Assembly: GCA_025997715.1 (NCBI GenBank) | Contig: BNUY01000004.1 | Coordinates: 1 to 45,410 of the forward strand | From: Spirochaetia bacterium | GTDB taxonomy: Bacteria; Spirochaetota; Spirochaetia; Treponematales; Breznakiellaceae | Direction of reading: 5' to 3' | DNA: 45,410 bases | In this document: piece after piece, positions 23,232 through 30,742 of the stretch | Layout of the letters: each line of letters opens with the position of its first letter | How positions within the stretch are numbered: the first letter of the stretch is position 1 | Translations under genes and position numbers: made by a program | The notes under the pieces: generated by a model | What the model saw: only the letters and a program-made list of their open reading frames with translations | The model's database searches: none | Told to the model about the DNA's origin: nothing

Positions 23232-23519
23232 TCAACGGTTACAATCACATCTTACATTTGCATTCGCAATATCCTTACTCGAATGACTTACAGCACAACT
23301 AGTGCTTGAACAAGTTTTATACGCTCCAGCACCGTTTGCATCTGTAATAATTACACAATCGCCGGAGTCCGGGCAACCACTGCTATTGGAACCTTTACTG
23401 GAAGGTGTATAATAACTACCACCAATCAAAACTTCTGCAAATTCCGCACATCCAGTTAACGACATTCCCAATGCCAGCACCATGCCGAGCATTACCCATA
23501 AAAGTTTTCCCTTTTTCAT
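23232..23519 (-). CDS. Small Cys-rich lipoprotein
   Basis: 95 residues with signal peptide and lipobox LTGC (GMSLTGCAEF). The mature part is rich in Ser, Gly and Cys (GCPDSGDCVI, KTCSSTSCAV, VRCDCNR) with six Cys after the lipidated one, suggesting disulfides or metal binding on the periplasmic side. The ribosome site aaaggag is well placed before ATG 23519. No family is recognised. Confidence 0.7.
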   Translation of the reverse strand: MKKGKLLWVMLGMVLALGMSLTGCAEFAEVLIGGSYYTPSSKGSNSSGCPDSGDCVIITDANGAGAYKTCSSTSCAVSHSSKDIANANVRCDCNR

Positions 23520-23557
23520 TAAAACACTCCTTTTTTATACCGCATTCATACCCTGTA

Positions 23558-23743
23558 CTAAAAAAGACCAGTATGCCCGTTCCTTCCTTCCACCCTGTCA
23601 CCAGGGGATGTATCTTCCGGCCTATTCATGGCCTTCTGGGCAAAAACAAGGGCTTGCGAGACCCCCAGCACATAGGCCCGGTTTTCTTCCGTTAGCCGGT
23701 CGATTTCCTTAGCCAACCGTTCCCGCCCCTCATTGTTCACCAT
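23558..23743 (-). CDS. Small helical protein divergent from XRE regulator
   Basis: 61 residues. The helical N-terminal part (RLAKEIDRLTEENRAYVLGV) resembles in layout the C-terminal helix of the XRE protein on the other strand (ILRLFDELNPQFQDYVLNVV). It has a near-consensus promoter (23776-23804) and aagga-type ribosome site, so expression is likely. The divergent pair with an XRE repressor looks like a control switch. Function unknown. Confidence 0.55.
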   Translation of the reverse strand: MVNNEGRERLAKEIDRLTEENRAYVLGVSQALVFAQKAMNRPEDTSPGDRVEGRNGHTGLF

Positions 23744-23775
23744 AGAACCCTTTCCTTAAAAAATTTCATAGAAAG

Positions 23776-23804
23776 ATAATATACTACATTGAAATTTTTG
23801 TCAA
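23776..23804 (-). promoter_or_regulatory. Sigma-70 promoter of the 61-residue protein
   Basis: Minus-strand TTGACA (23804-23799), 17 bases, TATTAT (23781-23776), about 33 bases before ATG 23743. Strong match. Confidence 0.65.
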
Positions 23805-23826
23805 TAGATCACCCGCTAAAATCGTC

Positions 23827-23855
23827 TTGCTATGTGAGACTCTCTATGCTAAAAT
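23827..23855 (+). promoter_or_regulatory. Sigma-70 promoter of the XRE regulator
   Basis: TTGCTA (23827-23832), 17 bases, TAAAAT (23850-23855), about 33 bases before ATG 23889. It lies back to back with the divergent promoter, so a repressor bound between them could control both. Confidence 0.55.
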
Positions 23856-23888
23856 GAGAATATTAGGTATCAGGGGTGTGGGTTTTTA

Positions 23889-24251
23889 ATGACGGTCAAT
23901 GAGCGGATCAAAGTGGTCAGAAAAGCCCTGAAAATGACCCAGCCTCAATTTGCCGAGGCCATCTATATCAGCAAAGGGTATATTGCCGGACTTGAGAGCG
24001 AACACCGGGTTGCCAATGACCGCATTATCCATTTAATCGCCATGACCTTCGGGGTAAGCGAGGCCTACCTAAAGACCGGCGAGGGGGAAATGTTCAATAA
24101 AGCCCCCACGGACAAAAAGGAGCAGATTTTGCGCCTTTTTGACGAACTGAACCCGCAGTTCCAGGACTATGTTCTAAATGTGGTCAACCAGCTTATCAAG
24201 ATTCAGCAGGAACATCAGACCTTTGGTCTGCGGGATACCATACCGGATTAG
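23889..24251 (+). CDS. XRE-family transcriptional regulator
   Basis: 120 residues. An N-terminal Cro/CI-type helix-turn-helix (residues about 5-62: RIKVVRKALKMTQPQFAEAI, SKGYIAGLESEHR) is followed by a helical tail for dimerisation (ILRLFDELNPQFQDYVLNVV). It is similar in size to phage-like and mobile-element repressors. Divergent from a small gene, with abutting promoters; it probably represses itself and that gene. A diverged copy of its last codons is present at 24787-24840. Confidence 0.85.
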   Translation: MTVNERIKVVRKALKMTQPQFAEAIYISKGYIAGLESEHRVANDRIIHLIAMTFGVSEAYLKTGEGEMFNKAPTDKKEQILRLFDELNPQFQDYVLNVVNQLIKIQQEHQTFGLRDTIPD

Positions 24252-24288
24252 GGGGCCAATACGTTTATCGCCCTCAACAAGCACCCGC

Positions 24289-24720
24289 TCATGCCGTCTT
24301 TTGCGGACTTTGCCCATACATTTGCCGCAGGGTGGCTTGCAAAGTCTGCGACAAATTAATGCCCTGGAGACCGGCCCAGTCCTTGAGCCATGCCGGTAAG
24401 GTAATGTTCGTTTTTATCGCGCGATTGTCCAGTTCGTTTTTTACAATGTCCGGGAAAATGGAAACAGGCATGACAATAGCGCCGTCCGGCATTTCTGAAA
24501 CCCAAGGGGTTTCTACAAAGGGCGGCATTGTCGGTTCCGGCAGGATGTCTCCATCTTGTTCCATCCGGTAAAGATGTAAGCCAAGCGCTTCTTCCGCCAT
24601 TTTTTCGGCGTGTTTGAGATTCTCGCCCCAAGAAGTACATCCCGGCAAATCGGGCCAGTATACACAAAAGCTACCCTTCTCTGACGGTTCAAACATCGCA
24701 TAATACGTGAGTTTTTTCAT
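24289..24720 (-). CDS. HicB-type antitoxin, no HicA alongside
   Basis: 143 residues. The N-terminal HicB domain (partial RNase-H-like fold) has the pattern FCVYWPDLPGCTSWGENLKH AEKMAEEAL broken here only by spacing. The C-terminal part (TNITLPAWLKDWAGLQGINL) is a ribbon-helix-helix DNA-binding segment. HicB normally sits next to the small mRNA-cleaving toxin HicA (about 60-80 residues with a conserved His). I find no such frame on either side, so this is an orphan or acts on a distant toxin. Confidence 0.8.
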   Translation of the reverse strand: MKKLTYYAMFEPSEKGSFCVYWPDLPGCTSWGENLKHAEKMAEEALGLHLYRMEQDGDILPEPTMPPFVETPWVSEMPDGAIVMPVSIFPDIVKNELDNRAIKTNITLPAWLKDWAGLQGINLSQTLQATLRQMYGQSPQKTA

Positions 24721-24786
24721 TACGAATACCTTCTTGCTATATTATACTCCTATTTTATACGCATTGTCAAACGAGATGTGTTACAG

Positions 24787-24840
24787 GTGGTCAGCCAGTT
24801 TATCAAAATCCACATGGATCATTTTGACCCATGTTGTTAA
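24787..24840 (+). pseudogene. Diverged copy of the XRE gene tail
   Basis: The bases from 24787 read VVSQFIKIHMDHF and stop at 24840, matching VVNQLIKIQQEHQ at the end of the XRE protein, with about three quarters of bases identical over about 27 positions. No other part of the gene is present. The match is short, so it is tentative. Confidence 0.35.
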
Positions 24841-24850
24841 ATTTGGCGCC

Positions 24851-24879
24851 TTGACAAACGATTCCCCATGGGTTATCTT
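24851..24879 (+). promoter_or_regulatory. Sigma-70 promoter of the heptad-repeat protein
   Basis: TTGACA (24851-24856), 17 bases, TATCTT (24874-24879), 27 bases before ATG 24907, which has an aggggat ribosome site. Confidence 0.6.
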
Positions 24880-24906
24880 TAGACAAGTGGAATAGGGGAT
24901 AAAATT

Positions 24907-25320
24907 ATGAATGACGTAGCAGTATCAGCAGGAAAGAGCGCTTTTTATTCCTTTTTCCATAACCATTCAGAACATTCTGTTTTGGCAACTAAGATTGAGG
25001 CTCTTGAAAAGAAGGAATTTGACCGGGAATTTCAAGAGTTCCACGAACTTAGGGGTGAGTTTAAACAGGTTAAAGAAAATGTATCAGGTATAGAGAAGAA
25101 ACTTGACCAGGAAATTCAAGAGTTCCACGAACTTAAAGGCGAGTTTAAAGAACTTAAAGGTGAGGTTAAAGAACTTAAGGGCGAGGTTAAAGAACTTAAG
25201 GGCGAGGTTAAACAGGTTAAAGAAGATGTATCAGAAATAAAAGACGAATTAAAATCCTACCGGGATACTATGTCCGGATTAAGGGAACTTCTTGTACAAA
25301 AGGGTATCAGAAGATCGTAA
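24907..25320 (+). CDS. Coiled-coil protein with exact heptad repeats
   Basis: 137 residues, no signal peptide. From about residue 25 it is one long coiled coil, with a tandem seven-residue repeat ELKGEVK/ELKGEFK (residues 75-102) coded by four 21-bp units. A second, larger repeat (FHELRGEFKQVKENVS / FHELKGEFKELKG) precedes it. The N-terminus (SAFYSFFHNHSEHSVLATKI) is the only non-repetitive part and may be a targeting or binding segment. No family is recognised. It is probably cytoplasmic or structural. A hairpin overlaps its stop. Confidence 0.75.
   Translation: MNDVAVSAGKSAFYSFFHNHSEHSVLATKIEALEKKEFDREFQEFHELRGEFKQVKENVSGIEKKLDQEIQEFHELKGEFKELKGEVKELKGEVKELKGEVKQVKEDVSEIKDELKSYRDTMSGLRELLVQKGIRRS
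25129..25212. repeat. 21-bp tandem repeat, four units
   Basis: Units at 25129-25149, 25150-25170, 25171-25191 and 25192-25212, consensus GAACTTAARGGYGAGKTTAAA written as one 21-base period. The last two are identical, which points to recent duplication. Each unit adds one coiled-coil heptad. Confidence 0.9.
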
Positions 25321-25331
25321 AATCTGATACC
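25303..25331 (+). terminator. Hairpin across the stop of the heptad-repeat gene
   Basis: GGTATCAGA (25303-25311) and TCTGATACC (25323-25331) form a perfect 9-bp stem around the stop codon. No T run follows, so it may be a weak terminator or an mRNA-stabilising stem. Confidence 0.35.
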
Positions 25332-25498
25332 GGGTTTGACCGGACAATATAGTTTTTCAGACTATGCCTTTGAGATTTTAAGTCTCTAGTGTTTGATGTA
25401 CCTAATTGGCCACGCGGCTAAACATCCGCCCAAAAGAGCGGAGGCTTTCCATTTCCCTTCCCTAAATTGTTTTCTGCCGCTGCTTGCTTGCTGCGCCG

Positions 25499-26011
25499 TT
25501 ACAGCAATTCCTTCACGGAATTGGGGTCGAAATTCACCGGCGTTTTAAAGTTCGATTCCGCCAGTTTTTCCTCGATCGCATCTTTTTCCTTTTTAAGCTC
25601 CTCAAACCGGCTTACCATGGCCTTCTGATCCAGCAAAGGCTCAAGCTCAATTTTATCCTTTCCGCCTGAGGCATTGTACTCGTAGCGGACCTTGTCGGCG
25701 CTGCGGCATTTGACCGTGATAGTCTCAAAGAGGGCGATCTTCGCCTTGAGGGTTTCCAGGGAGATCAGGGCTTCCCGGTTTATCACGTTGGCGGTGTCAA
25801 TGGCAAGGTTGAGTTCCCGCAGGGACGACATCAATGCTTCGGTGGTTTTTATGGTTTGGGAAAAGGTCTTCCCGTCAAAAAGCGAAGTGTTTTCCTCCGT
25901 GCCGGTGTCCTTAACCGCAGCCGCATAGCTTATCTGGCTGCTCAACTTTTTAATCCGTTCCTTCAGCTTATTCCTGAGCCGGAAAGCGGACGCGATGGTC
26001 AAATTACCCAT
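25499..26011 (-). CDS. DIP1984/septicolysin-like helical protein
   Basis: 170 residues. It has a basic N-terminal helix (RLRNKLKERIKKLSSQISYA), a middle segment (LNLAIDTANVINREALISLE) and a final coiled coil ending SNFKTPVNFDP. The layout fits the DIP1984 family, where a short helix pair flanks a helix with conserved N residues and the chain ends near W/F-x-T-x-L/V. The family has no established function. A strong ribosome site (aggagg) precedes ATG 26011. It is divergent from the hydrogenase operon. Confidence 0.6.
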   Translation of the reverse strand: MGNLTIASAFRLRNKLKERIKKLSSQISYAAAVKDTGTEENTSLFDGKTFSQTIKTTEALMSSLRELNLAIDTANVINREALISLETLKAKIALFETITVKCRSADKVRYEYNASGGKDKIELEPLLDQKAMVSRFEELKKEKDAIEEKLAESNFKTPVNFDPNSVKELL

Positions 26012-26156
26012 GGTGTTCCTCCTGTTACCGGGTCATACTATACTTTCAAACCGGGAGGTGATCAAGTGATATATCTTATCATTTTAATGGGAATACTATT
26101 GATATAAACAACCCCTAATGGTATCCTGGCTTACCGACACATCCGCCATTTTTTCC

Positions 26157-26185
26157 TTGACTTTCCACCAAACCCATACTACAAT
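26157..26185 (+). promoter_or_regulatory. Sigma-70 promoter of the hydrogenase operon
   Basis: TTGACT (26157-26162) and TACAAT (26180-26185) with a 17-base spacer. The predicted transcript start is about 65 bases before the TTG start at 26257. Confidence 0.7.
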
Positions 26186-26256
26186 AACTTGAATACACTA
26201 GCGGGATGTATTACAAGCCATATTCTATGGCCAAAATCGAAACCAGGAGGTGCAAT

Positions 26257-26751
26257 TTGAGTATTGCAACATTTGACGCTGCCGTCGTTGACGACGTAAT
26301 TAAGGTATGGGGGGCCAAACCAGGCTCCATTATTCCTATCTTACAGGGCATACAGGAGAAATATAACTACCTGCCGCCCGAAACCTTCCCCTGCGTGGCC
26401 AAGAAGCTGGGGGTCAGCGAGGCCCGTATCTACGGGGTCGCCACGTTCTACGAGAACTTCTCCCTGCAACCCAAGGGCAAGTTCATCATCAAGGTCTGTG
26501 ACGGGACTGCCTGCCACGTACGGAAGTCCATCCCCAATCTGGAGAAATTCCGCTCCATACTGGGGCTGACTTAGAAGAAGGTTACCACCGACGACCTGAG
26601 CTTTACGGTTCAGACGGTGGCGTGCCTGGGGGCGTGTTCTTTGGCGCCGGCGTTCATGGTTCAGAGTAAGGGCATTGACGACAAGGTCTATGCCAACGTT
26701 ACTCCCGACCAGGTTCCGGTTATCCTCGATGAACTCAAGGCAAAACTCTAA
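26257..26751 (+). pseudogene. hndA: NuoE/HndA-like hydrogenase subunit with in-frame TAG
   Basis: The start is TTG 26257, fixed by aggagg at 26245-26250. The thioredoxin-like [2Fe-2S] domain has its first cysteine pair in KVCDGTACHV (C-x4-C). An in-frame TAG at 26572-26574 follows LGLT. The same frame then continues without any other lesion to TAA 26751 and contains the second cysteine pair in ACLGACSLAP. Joined, it gives 164 residues, normal for NuoE/HndA (electron-transfer subunit of NAD(P)-linked hydrogenases). Without readthrough the cluster cannot form. No start or ribosome site restarts translation after the TAG. TAG also ends several neighbouring genes, so wholesale reassignment is unlikely. 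Confidence 0.85.
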
Positions 26752-26763
26752 AGGGGGTATGAA

Positions 26764-28668
26764 ATGTCTAAATTAGCAAACAGAGATGCCTTGAAAAAGG
26801 CGCGTGAGGCCTACAAAAAGGCCTATGACCACGAGAAGACCAAGATTCTTGTCTGTGCGGGCAATGGATGTATCGCTTCCGGGTCTCTCAAGGTCTATGA
26901 CAAGATCGTTGAGATCATCCAGGCGAAAAAGGTTGCCTGTAGCGTGGAACTCAAGGAAGAACCTGGGCACCCTGCGGGGGTGAAGAAGGGCGGGTGTCCC
27001 GGCTTCTGTAACCAGAGCGTTCTGGTGGTGGTTGAACCCCAGGGCTGGCTCTATACCCATGTGAAGCCCGAAGATGCCGAAGACATCGTTGAACTGACGA
27101 TCAAGCAGGGCAAACCCGTGGACCGCCTGGCCTACAAGGGGCCGGACGGCAAGCCGATTATCAAGAAAGATGATATTCCCTTCTATAAAAAGCAGCAGCG
27201 GATCGTGCTTGAGCAGAGCGGGAAGATCAACGCCGAGTCCATCAAGGAATACCTGGCGGTGGGCGGCTACAGCGCTTTCGAGAAGGTGCTCTTTGACATG
27301 ACCCCCGAAGCGGTCTGTCAGGAAGTTGCCGACTCAAACCTCCGGGGCCGCGGCGGCGCGGGTTTCCCGGCGGGCCAGAAATGGGGGGACACCCTCAAGG
27401 CTCAGGGCGCTCCCAAGTATGTCGTGTGTAACGGCGACGAGGGCGACCCCGGCGCGTTCATGGACCAGTCGGTCATGGAAGGTATCCCCCATCAGATGAT
27501 CGAAGGGATGCTGATTGCTGCTAAGGCCATCGGCGCGGAACAGGGCTATATCTACGTCCGGGCGGAATATCCCAACGCAGTAGCACGGCTCCGCCTCGCC
27601 ATTCAACAGGCCGAAGAGTGCGGGCTGCTCGGCGACAAGATCCTCGGGTCGGACTTTAGCTTCCACCTGACCATCTACCGGGGCGCAGGCGCGTTTGTCT
27701 GCGGTGAAGGCTCCGCCCTCATGGGCTCCATCGAAGGCCGCCGGGGTATGCCCCGGGTGAAGCGTTATCGCTCCACCGAACGCGGTTTGTACGAAAAACC
27801 CACCGTCCTCAACAACGTTGAAACCTTCGCCAATGTGCCCATCATCATCAACAAGGGAGCGAAGTGGTACCGGGGAGTCGGCCCCGATTCTTCGCCGGGA
27901 ACCAAGACCTTCGCCCTCACCGGGAAGATCGAGAACACCGGGCTTATCGAAGTGCCCATGGGCATGAAGCTCAAGGAAATCATCTACGACATCGGCGGCG
28001 GTATCCGCGGCGGACACAAGTTCAAGGCGGTCCAAATTGGCGGCCCCTCCGGCGGCTGTCTCACCGAGGCGGACCTCGAGCTGCCCCTGGATTTCGACAA
28101 TGTACCCAAGGCGGGGGCCATCATCGGTTCCGGCGGTCTGGTTGTCATGGACGAAACCAACTGTATGATCGAAATCGCCCGGTTCTTCATGGACTTCACC
28201 AAGAAAGAGTCCTGCGGGAAGTGCGTGCCCTGCCGGGAAGGGACCCTGCGTATGCTGGAAATCCTGGAACGGATCGTCAATGGCGCGGGTAAGGACGGGG
28301 ACATTGAAACCCTGGACGAACTGGCCACCACCATTTCCAAGGCGGCCCTCTGCGGCCTGGGAAAGACGGCCCCGAACCCGATCCTCAGTACCATCAAGCG
28401 GTTCCGCAATGAGTACGAAGACCACATCTACAAGCACAAATGTACCGCCGGTGAGTGTAAGAAGCTGAAGAAGCTTTTCATTGTCCCGGAAAACTGTTCG
28501 GGATGCGGTTCCTGTGCTAAGGCTTGTCCTGCGGGCGCTATCACCCAGCAGGATAAGGTTCTTGAAGGCAAAAAGAAGGCTTACTACGTTCTGGACGAGA
28601 CAAAGTGTATCAAGTGCTTTGCCTGTACAGAGAAATGTAAGTTCGACGCGGTTAAGGAGGAAGCATAA
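26764..28668 (+). CDS. hndC: NuoF/HndC-like flavoprotein subunit of [FeFe]-hydrogenase
   Basis: 634 residues. An N-terminal thioredoxin-like [2Fe-2S] domain is followed by the NuoF core: FMN/NADH site (NLRGRGGAGFPAG, GEGSALMGSIEGRRGMPR), SLBB, and a [4Fe-4S] motif CGKCVPCREG. A C-terminal two-cluster ferredoxin follows (CSGCGSCAKACP and CIKCFACTEKC). It oxidises or reduces NAD(P)H and passes electrons to the catalytic subunit. A good ribosome site (aaggggg) precedes ATG 26764. It lies 12 bases after the hndA frame and 2 bases before hndD. Confidence 0.95.
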   Translation: MSKLANRDALKKAREAYKKAYDHEKTKILVCAGNGCIASGSLKVYDKIVEIIQAKKVACSVELKEEPGHPAGVKKGGCPGFCNQSVLVVVEPQGWLYTHVKPEDAEDIVELTIKQGKPVDRLAYKGPDGKPIIKKDDIPFYKKQQRIVLEQSGKINAESIKEYLAVGGYSAFEKVLFDMTPEAVCQEVADSNLRGRGGAGFPAGQKWGDTLKAQGAPKYVVCNGDEGDPGAFMDQSVMEGIPHQMIEGMLIAAKAIGAEQGYIYVRAEYPNAVARLRLAIQQAEECGLLGDKILGSDFSFHLTIYRGAGAFVCGEGSALMGSIEGRRGMPRVKRYRSTERGLYEKPTVLNNVETFANVPIIINKGAKWYRGVGPDSSPGTKTFALTGKIENTGLIEVPMGMKLKEIIYDIGGGIRGGHKFKAVQIGGPSGGCLTEADLELPLDFDNVPKAGAIIGSGGLVVMDETNCMIEIARFFMDFTKKESCGKCVPCREGTLRMLEILERIVNGAGKDGDIETLDELATTISKAALCGLGKTAPNPILSTIKRFRNEYEDHIYKHKCTAGECKKLKKLFIVPENCSGCGSCAKACPAGAITQQDKVLEGKKKAYYVLDETKCIKCFACTEKCKFDAVKEEA

Positions 28669-28670
28669 TC

Positions 28671-30419
28671 ATGGCTGACAAACAATTTATAACGATTGAC
28701 GGCGTGGCCGTTGAAATGGAGAAGGGGCTGAACGTCCTTGAGCACGCGAAAAAGGTCGGCATCCAGATTCCCGCGTTCTGCTACACTCCGGAACTTTCTA
28801 TCTACGGCGCTTGCCGTATGTGTCTGGTGGAGATTGTGGACCAAAGAACGGGCCGTACCTCCCTGGACTCCTCCTGTTCCCTGCTCCCCAAGGCGGGTAT
28901 GCAGATTCTGACCAACACCACAAAACTGCGGAAGTACCGGAAGAATATCCTGGAACTGCTCCTGGCGAACCATTGCCGGGACTGCACCACCTGCGACAAC
29001 AGCATCGATTGTAAGCTCCAGGCATTTGCCAAGCGTTTCGGCATCAGCGGGGTACGCTATCCCCAGCACAAGCCCGAACCGACCGTGGACGAATCCAGTT
29101 ACTGCATCACCAAGGATACCAGCAAATGTATTTCCTGCGGTTGTTGTATCCGTATGTGTAACGAAATCCAGCACGTGGGCGCCATCGACTTTGTCCACCG
29201 GGGTTCCGAAATGACCGTCGGCTGTGTCGGCGAAAGGGACATCGGCGAATCGGTCTGCGTCGGCTGCGGCCAATGCGCGGCGGTCTGCCCCACCGGCGCG
29301 CTCATGATAAAGAACGAGACCAAGCGGGTCTGGAAGCTTATCGACGACCCGAAAACCAAGGTGAGCGTGCAGATAGCCCCGGCGGTTCGTGTTGCGGTTG
29401 GTAATGCCTTCGGGATTCCCCCGGAGGAAAACACCTTTGGACGGCTGGTGGCGGCCCTGCGCCGTATCGGCTTTGATGAAGTGTACGACACCAATGTGGC
29501 GGCGGACATGACCATCATCCAGGAAGCGACGGAACTGCTGAAACGGCTTGAGGGAAAACCGACCTGGCCCCTCTTTACCTCCTGCTGCCCCGCGTGGGTT
29601 GCGTATGTGGAGAAGCATCGCCCCGAGGTGATGCCCCATGTATCGACCACCCGGTCCCCCATGCAGCTTTTCTCCGGCACCTATACCAAGGAAGGCGATC
29701 AGCAGGTAGTCCGCGGAGCCATCATGCCCTGCTCGGCGAAGAAGTGGGAGTCAACCCGGCCTGAGTTCCAGCACAACGGCAAGAAGCTGGTTGAGTTTGT
29801 ACTGACCTCCCAGGAAATTATCCGCATGATCAAGGAATCCGGTATTGACTATGCCAATATCGAACCCGAGGCGGTGGAAGGCAAGTGGGGTACTACCACC
29901 GGCGCGGCGGTAATCTTCGGCGTGACCGGCGGTGTTATGGAAGCGGCCCTCCGCTACGCCCTGTCTGTGCTGAAGCAGGACACCCCGGCGAACTATGTCG
30001 CCCTGGCTGAATCGGGCGTCCGCGGGCTTCCGCGGGTGGACGCAAAGGCCGGATCCCTGGAAGACGGCATCAAGACCACGACCATAAAACTGCCCGGCTT
30101 TGAGCTGAAGGTGGCGGTGGTATCCGGTTTGGCGAATGCCGACGCGATCATCGAGCGCATCAAGGGCGGCGAGCACTTTGACTTTGTCGAAGTGATGGCC
30201 TGCCCCGGCGGTTGTATCGGCGGCGGCGGCCAGCCCCCTGCGTCCTGGGATGTCAAGGCGGAACGGGCGCACGGCCTGTACCTGGCGGACAAGGAATACA
30301 ACTTCAAGAGCGTGGAGCAGAACCCGGTAATGAAGGAATGGGAAGCTTTGATGGGCAGCGAACACGCCCAGCACGAGCACTGGCACATTCACTACGCGGG
30401 ACACGGTAAAGGACATTAA
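28671..30419 (+). CDS. hndD: [FeFe]-hydrogenase catalytic subunit (HndD/HydA type)
   Basis: 582 residues. In order: an N-terminal [2Fe-2S] domain (FCYTPELSIYGACRMC), a His-Cys3 cluster (HCRDCTTCDNSIDC), two [4Fe-4S] clusters (CISCGCCIRMCNE, CVGCGQCAAVCP), and the H-cluster domain with L1 FTSCCPAW, L2 MPCSAKKWE and L3 MACPGGCIGGGGQP. The His-rich C-terminus (HAQHEHWHIHYAGHGKGH) is unusual and may bind metal. Together with HndA and HndC it would couple NAD(P)H and ferredoxin to H2 by electron bifurcation or confurcation. The ribosome site aaggagg lies inside the end of hndC. Confidence 0.96.
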   Translation: MADKQFITIDGVAVEMEKGLNVLEHAKKVGIQIPAFCYTPELSIYGACRMCLVEIVDQRTGRTSLDSSCSLLPKAGMQILTNTTKLRKYRKNILELLLANHCRDCTTCDNSIDCKLQAFAKRFGISGVRYPQHKPEPTVDESSYCITKDTSKCISCGCCIRMCNEIQHVGAIDFVHRGSEMTVGCVGERDIGESVCVGCGQCAAVCPTGALMIKNETKRVWKLIDDPKTKVSVQIAPAVRVAVGNAFGIPPEENTFGRLVAALRRIGFDEVYDTNVAADMTIIQEATELLKRLEGKPTWPLFTSCCPAWVAYVEKHRPEVMPHVSTTRSPMQLFSGTYTKEGDQQVVRGAIMPCSAKKWESTRPEFQHNGKKLVEFVLTSQEIIRMIKESGIDYANIEPEAVEGKWGTTTGAAVIFGVTGGVMEAALRYALSVLKQDTPANYVALAESGVRGLPRVDAKAGSLEDGIKTTTIKLPGFELKVAVVSGLANADAIIERIKGGEHFDFVEVMACPGGCIGGGGQPPASWDVKAERAHGLYLADKEYNFKSVEQNPVMKEWEALMGSEHAQHEHWHIHYAGHGKGH

Positions 30420-30440
30420 CACCGTATCAAAGTAATTTTA

Positions 30441-30478
30441 CCCGCAGCGGCTCTACGGAGTGGCTGCGGGTTTTTTTT
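30441..30478 (+). terminator. Rho-independent terminator of the hydrogenase operon
   Basis: The stem CCCGCAGC/GCTGCGGG (30441-30448 and 30463-30470) has a 14-base loop and is followed by eight T (30471-30478). A palindromic element lies 19 bases further on. Confidence 0.92.
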
Positions 30479-30496
30479 GCCGTGTTGCTATTCGGG

Positions 30497-30696
30497 CAGG
30501 ATAAACGCATAAGAAAAGAATTTACCGCAAAGGCGCCGAAAGCGACAAAGGGGAAGAAGAGGATACTCCCTCGTAGGCACAATTCAGTATTTTTTTAGCC
30601 AGATTCTCTTGTTCTTTCTTTCCTTCGTCGCCTTTGGCGCCTTCGCGGTTAAAATTCTTCTCTTTTCTTCATTATTTTTCCTATGCGTTTATCCTG
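30497..30696. mobile_element. Palindromic MITE, copy B (200 bp)
   Basis: The ends CAGGATAAACGCATA (30497-30511) and TATGCGTTTATCCTG (30682-30696) are perfect inverted repeats. Direct repeats CTATTCGGG flank them at 30488-30496 and 30697-30705. The inner arms ACCGCAAAGGCGCCGAAAGC and GCCTTTGGCGCCTTCGCGGT match copy A and copy C. The inner centre (TAGGCACAATTCAGTA) is shared with copy C in the opposite orientation. The whole would fold into one long hairpin. No coding capacity. Confidence 0.9.
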
Positions 30697-30742
30697 CTAT
30701 TCGGGGGTGGACGGGTACCGGTTCGTATGGTATATACATACT

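Noticed and set aside
23041-23235. 64-codon minus-strand frame overlapping the 46-residue lipoprotein
   Set aside because: It has no signal or motif, whereas the other frame encodes a clean signal peptide with lipobox.
26066-26107. A 13-codon frame (GTG start) with a very good ribosome site (gggaggtgatc) coding a purely hydrophobic peptide before the hydrogenase operon
   Set aside because: Too short to separate from chance, no promoter towards it is evident, and it lies upstream of the mapped-looking hydrogenase promoter.
26572-26574. The TAG in hndA as evidence for a reassigned stop codon or pyrrolysine
   Set aside because: TAG ends several other intact genes in the window (for example the protease at 13325 and the glycosyltransferase at 14883), and no pyrrolysine genes are seen, so general reassignment is unlikely.
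27334-29639. Two long minus-strand frames opposite hndC and hndD
   Set aside because: Shadows of GC-rich hydrogenase genes; no ribosome sites or domains.
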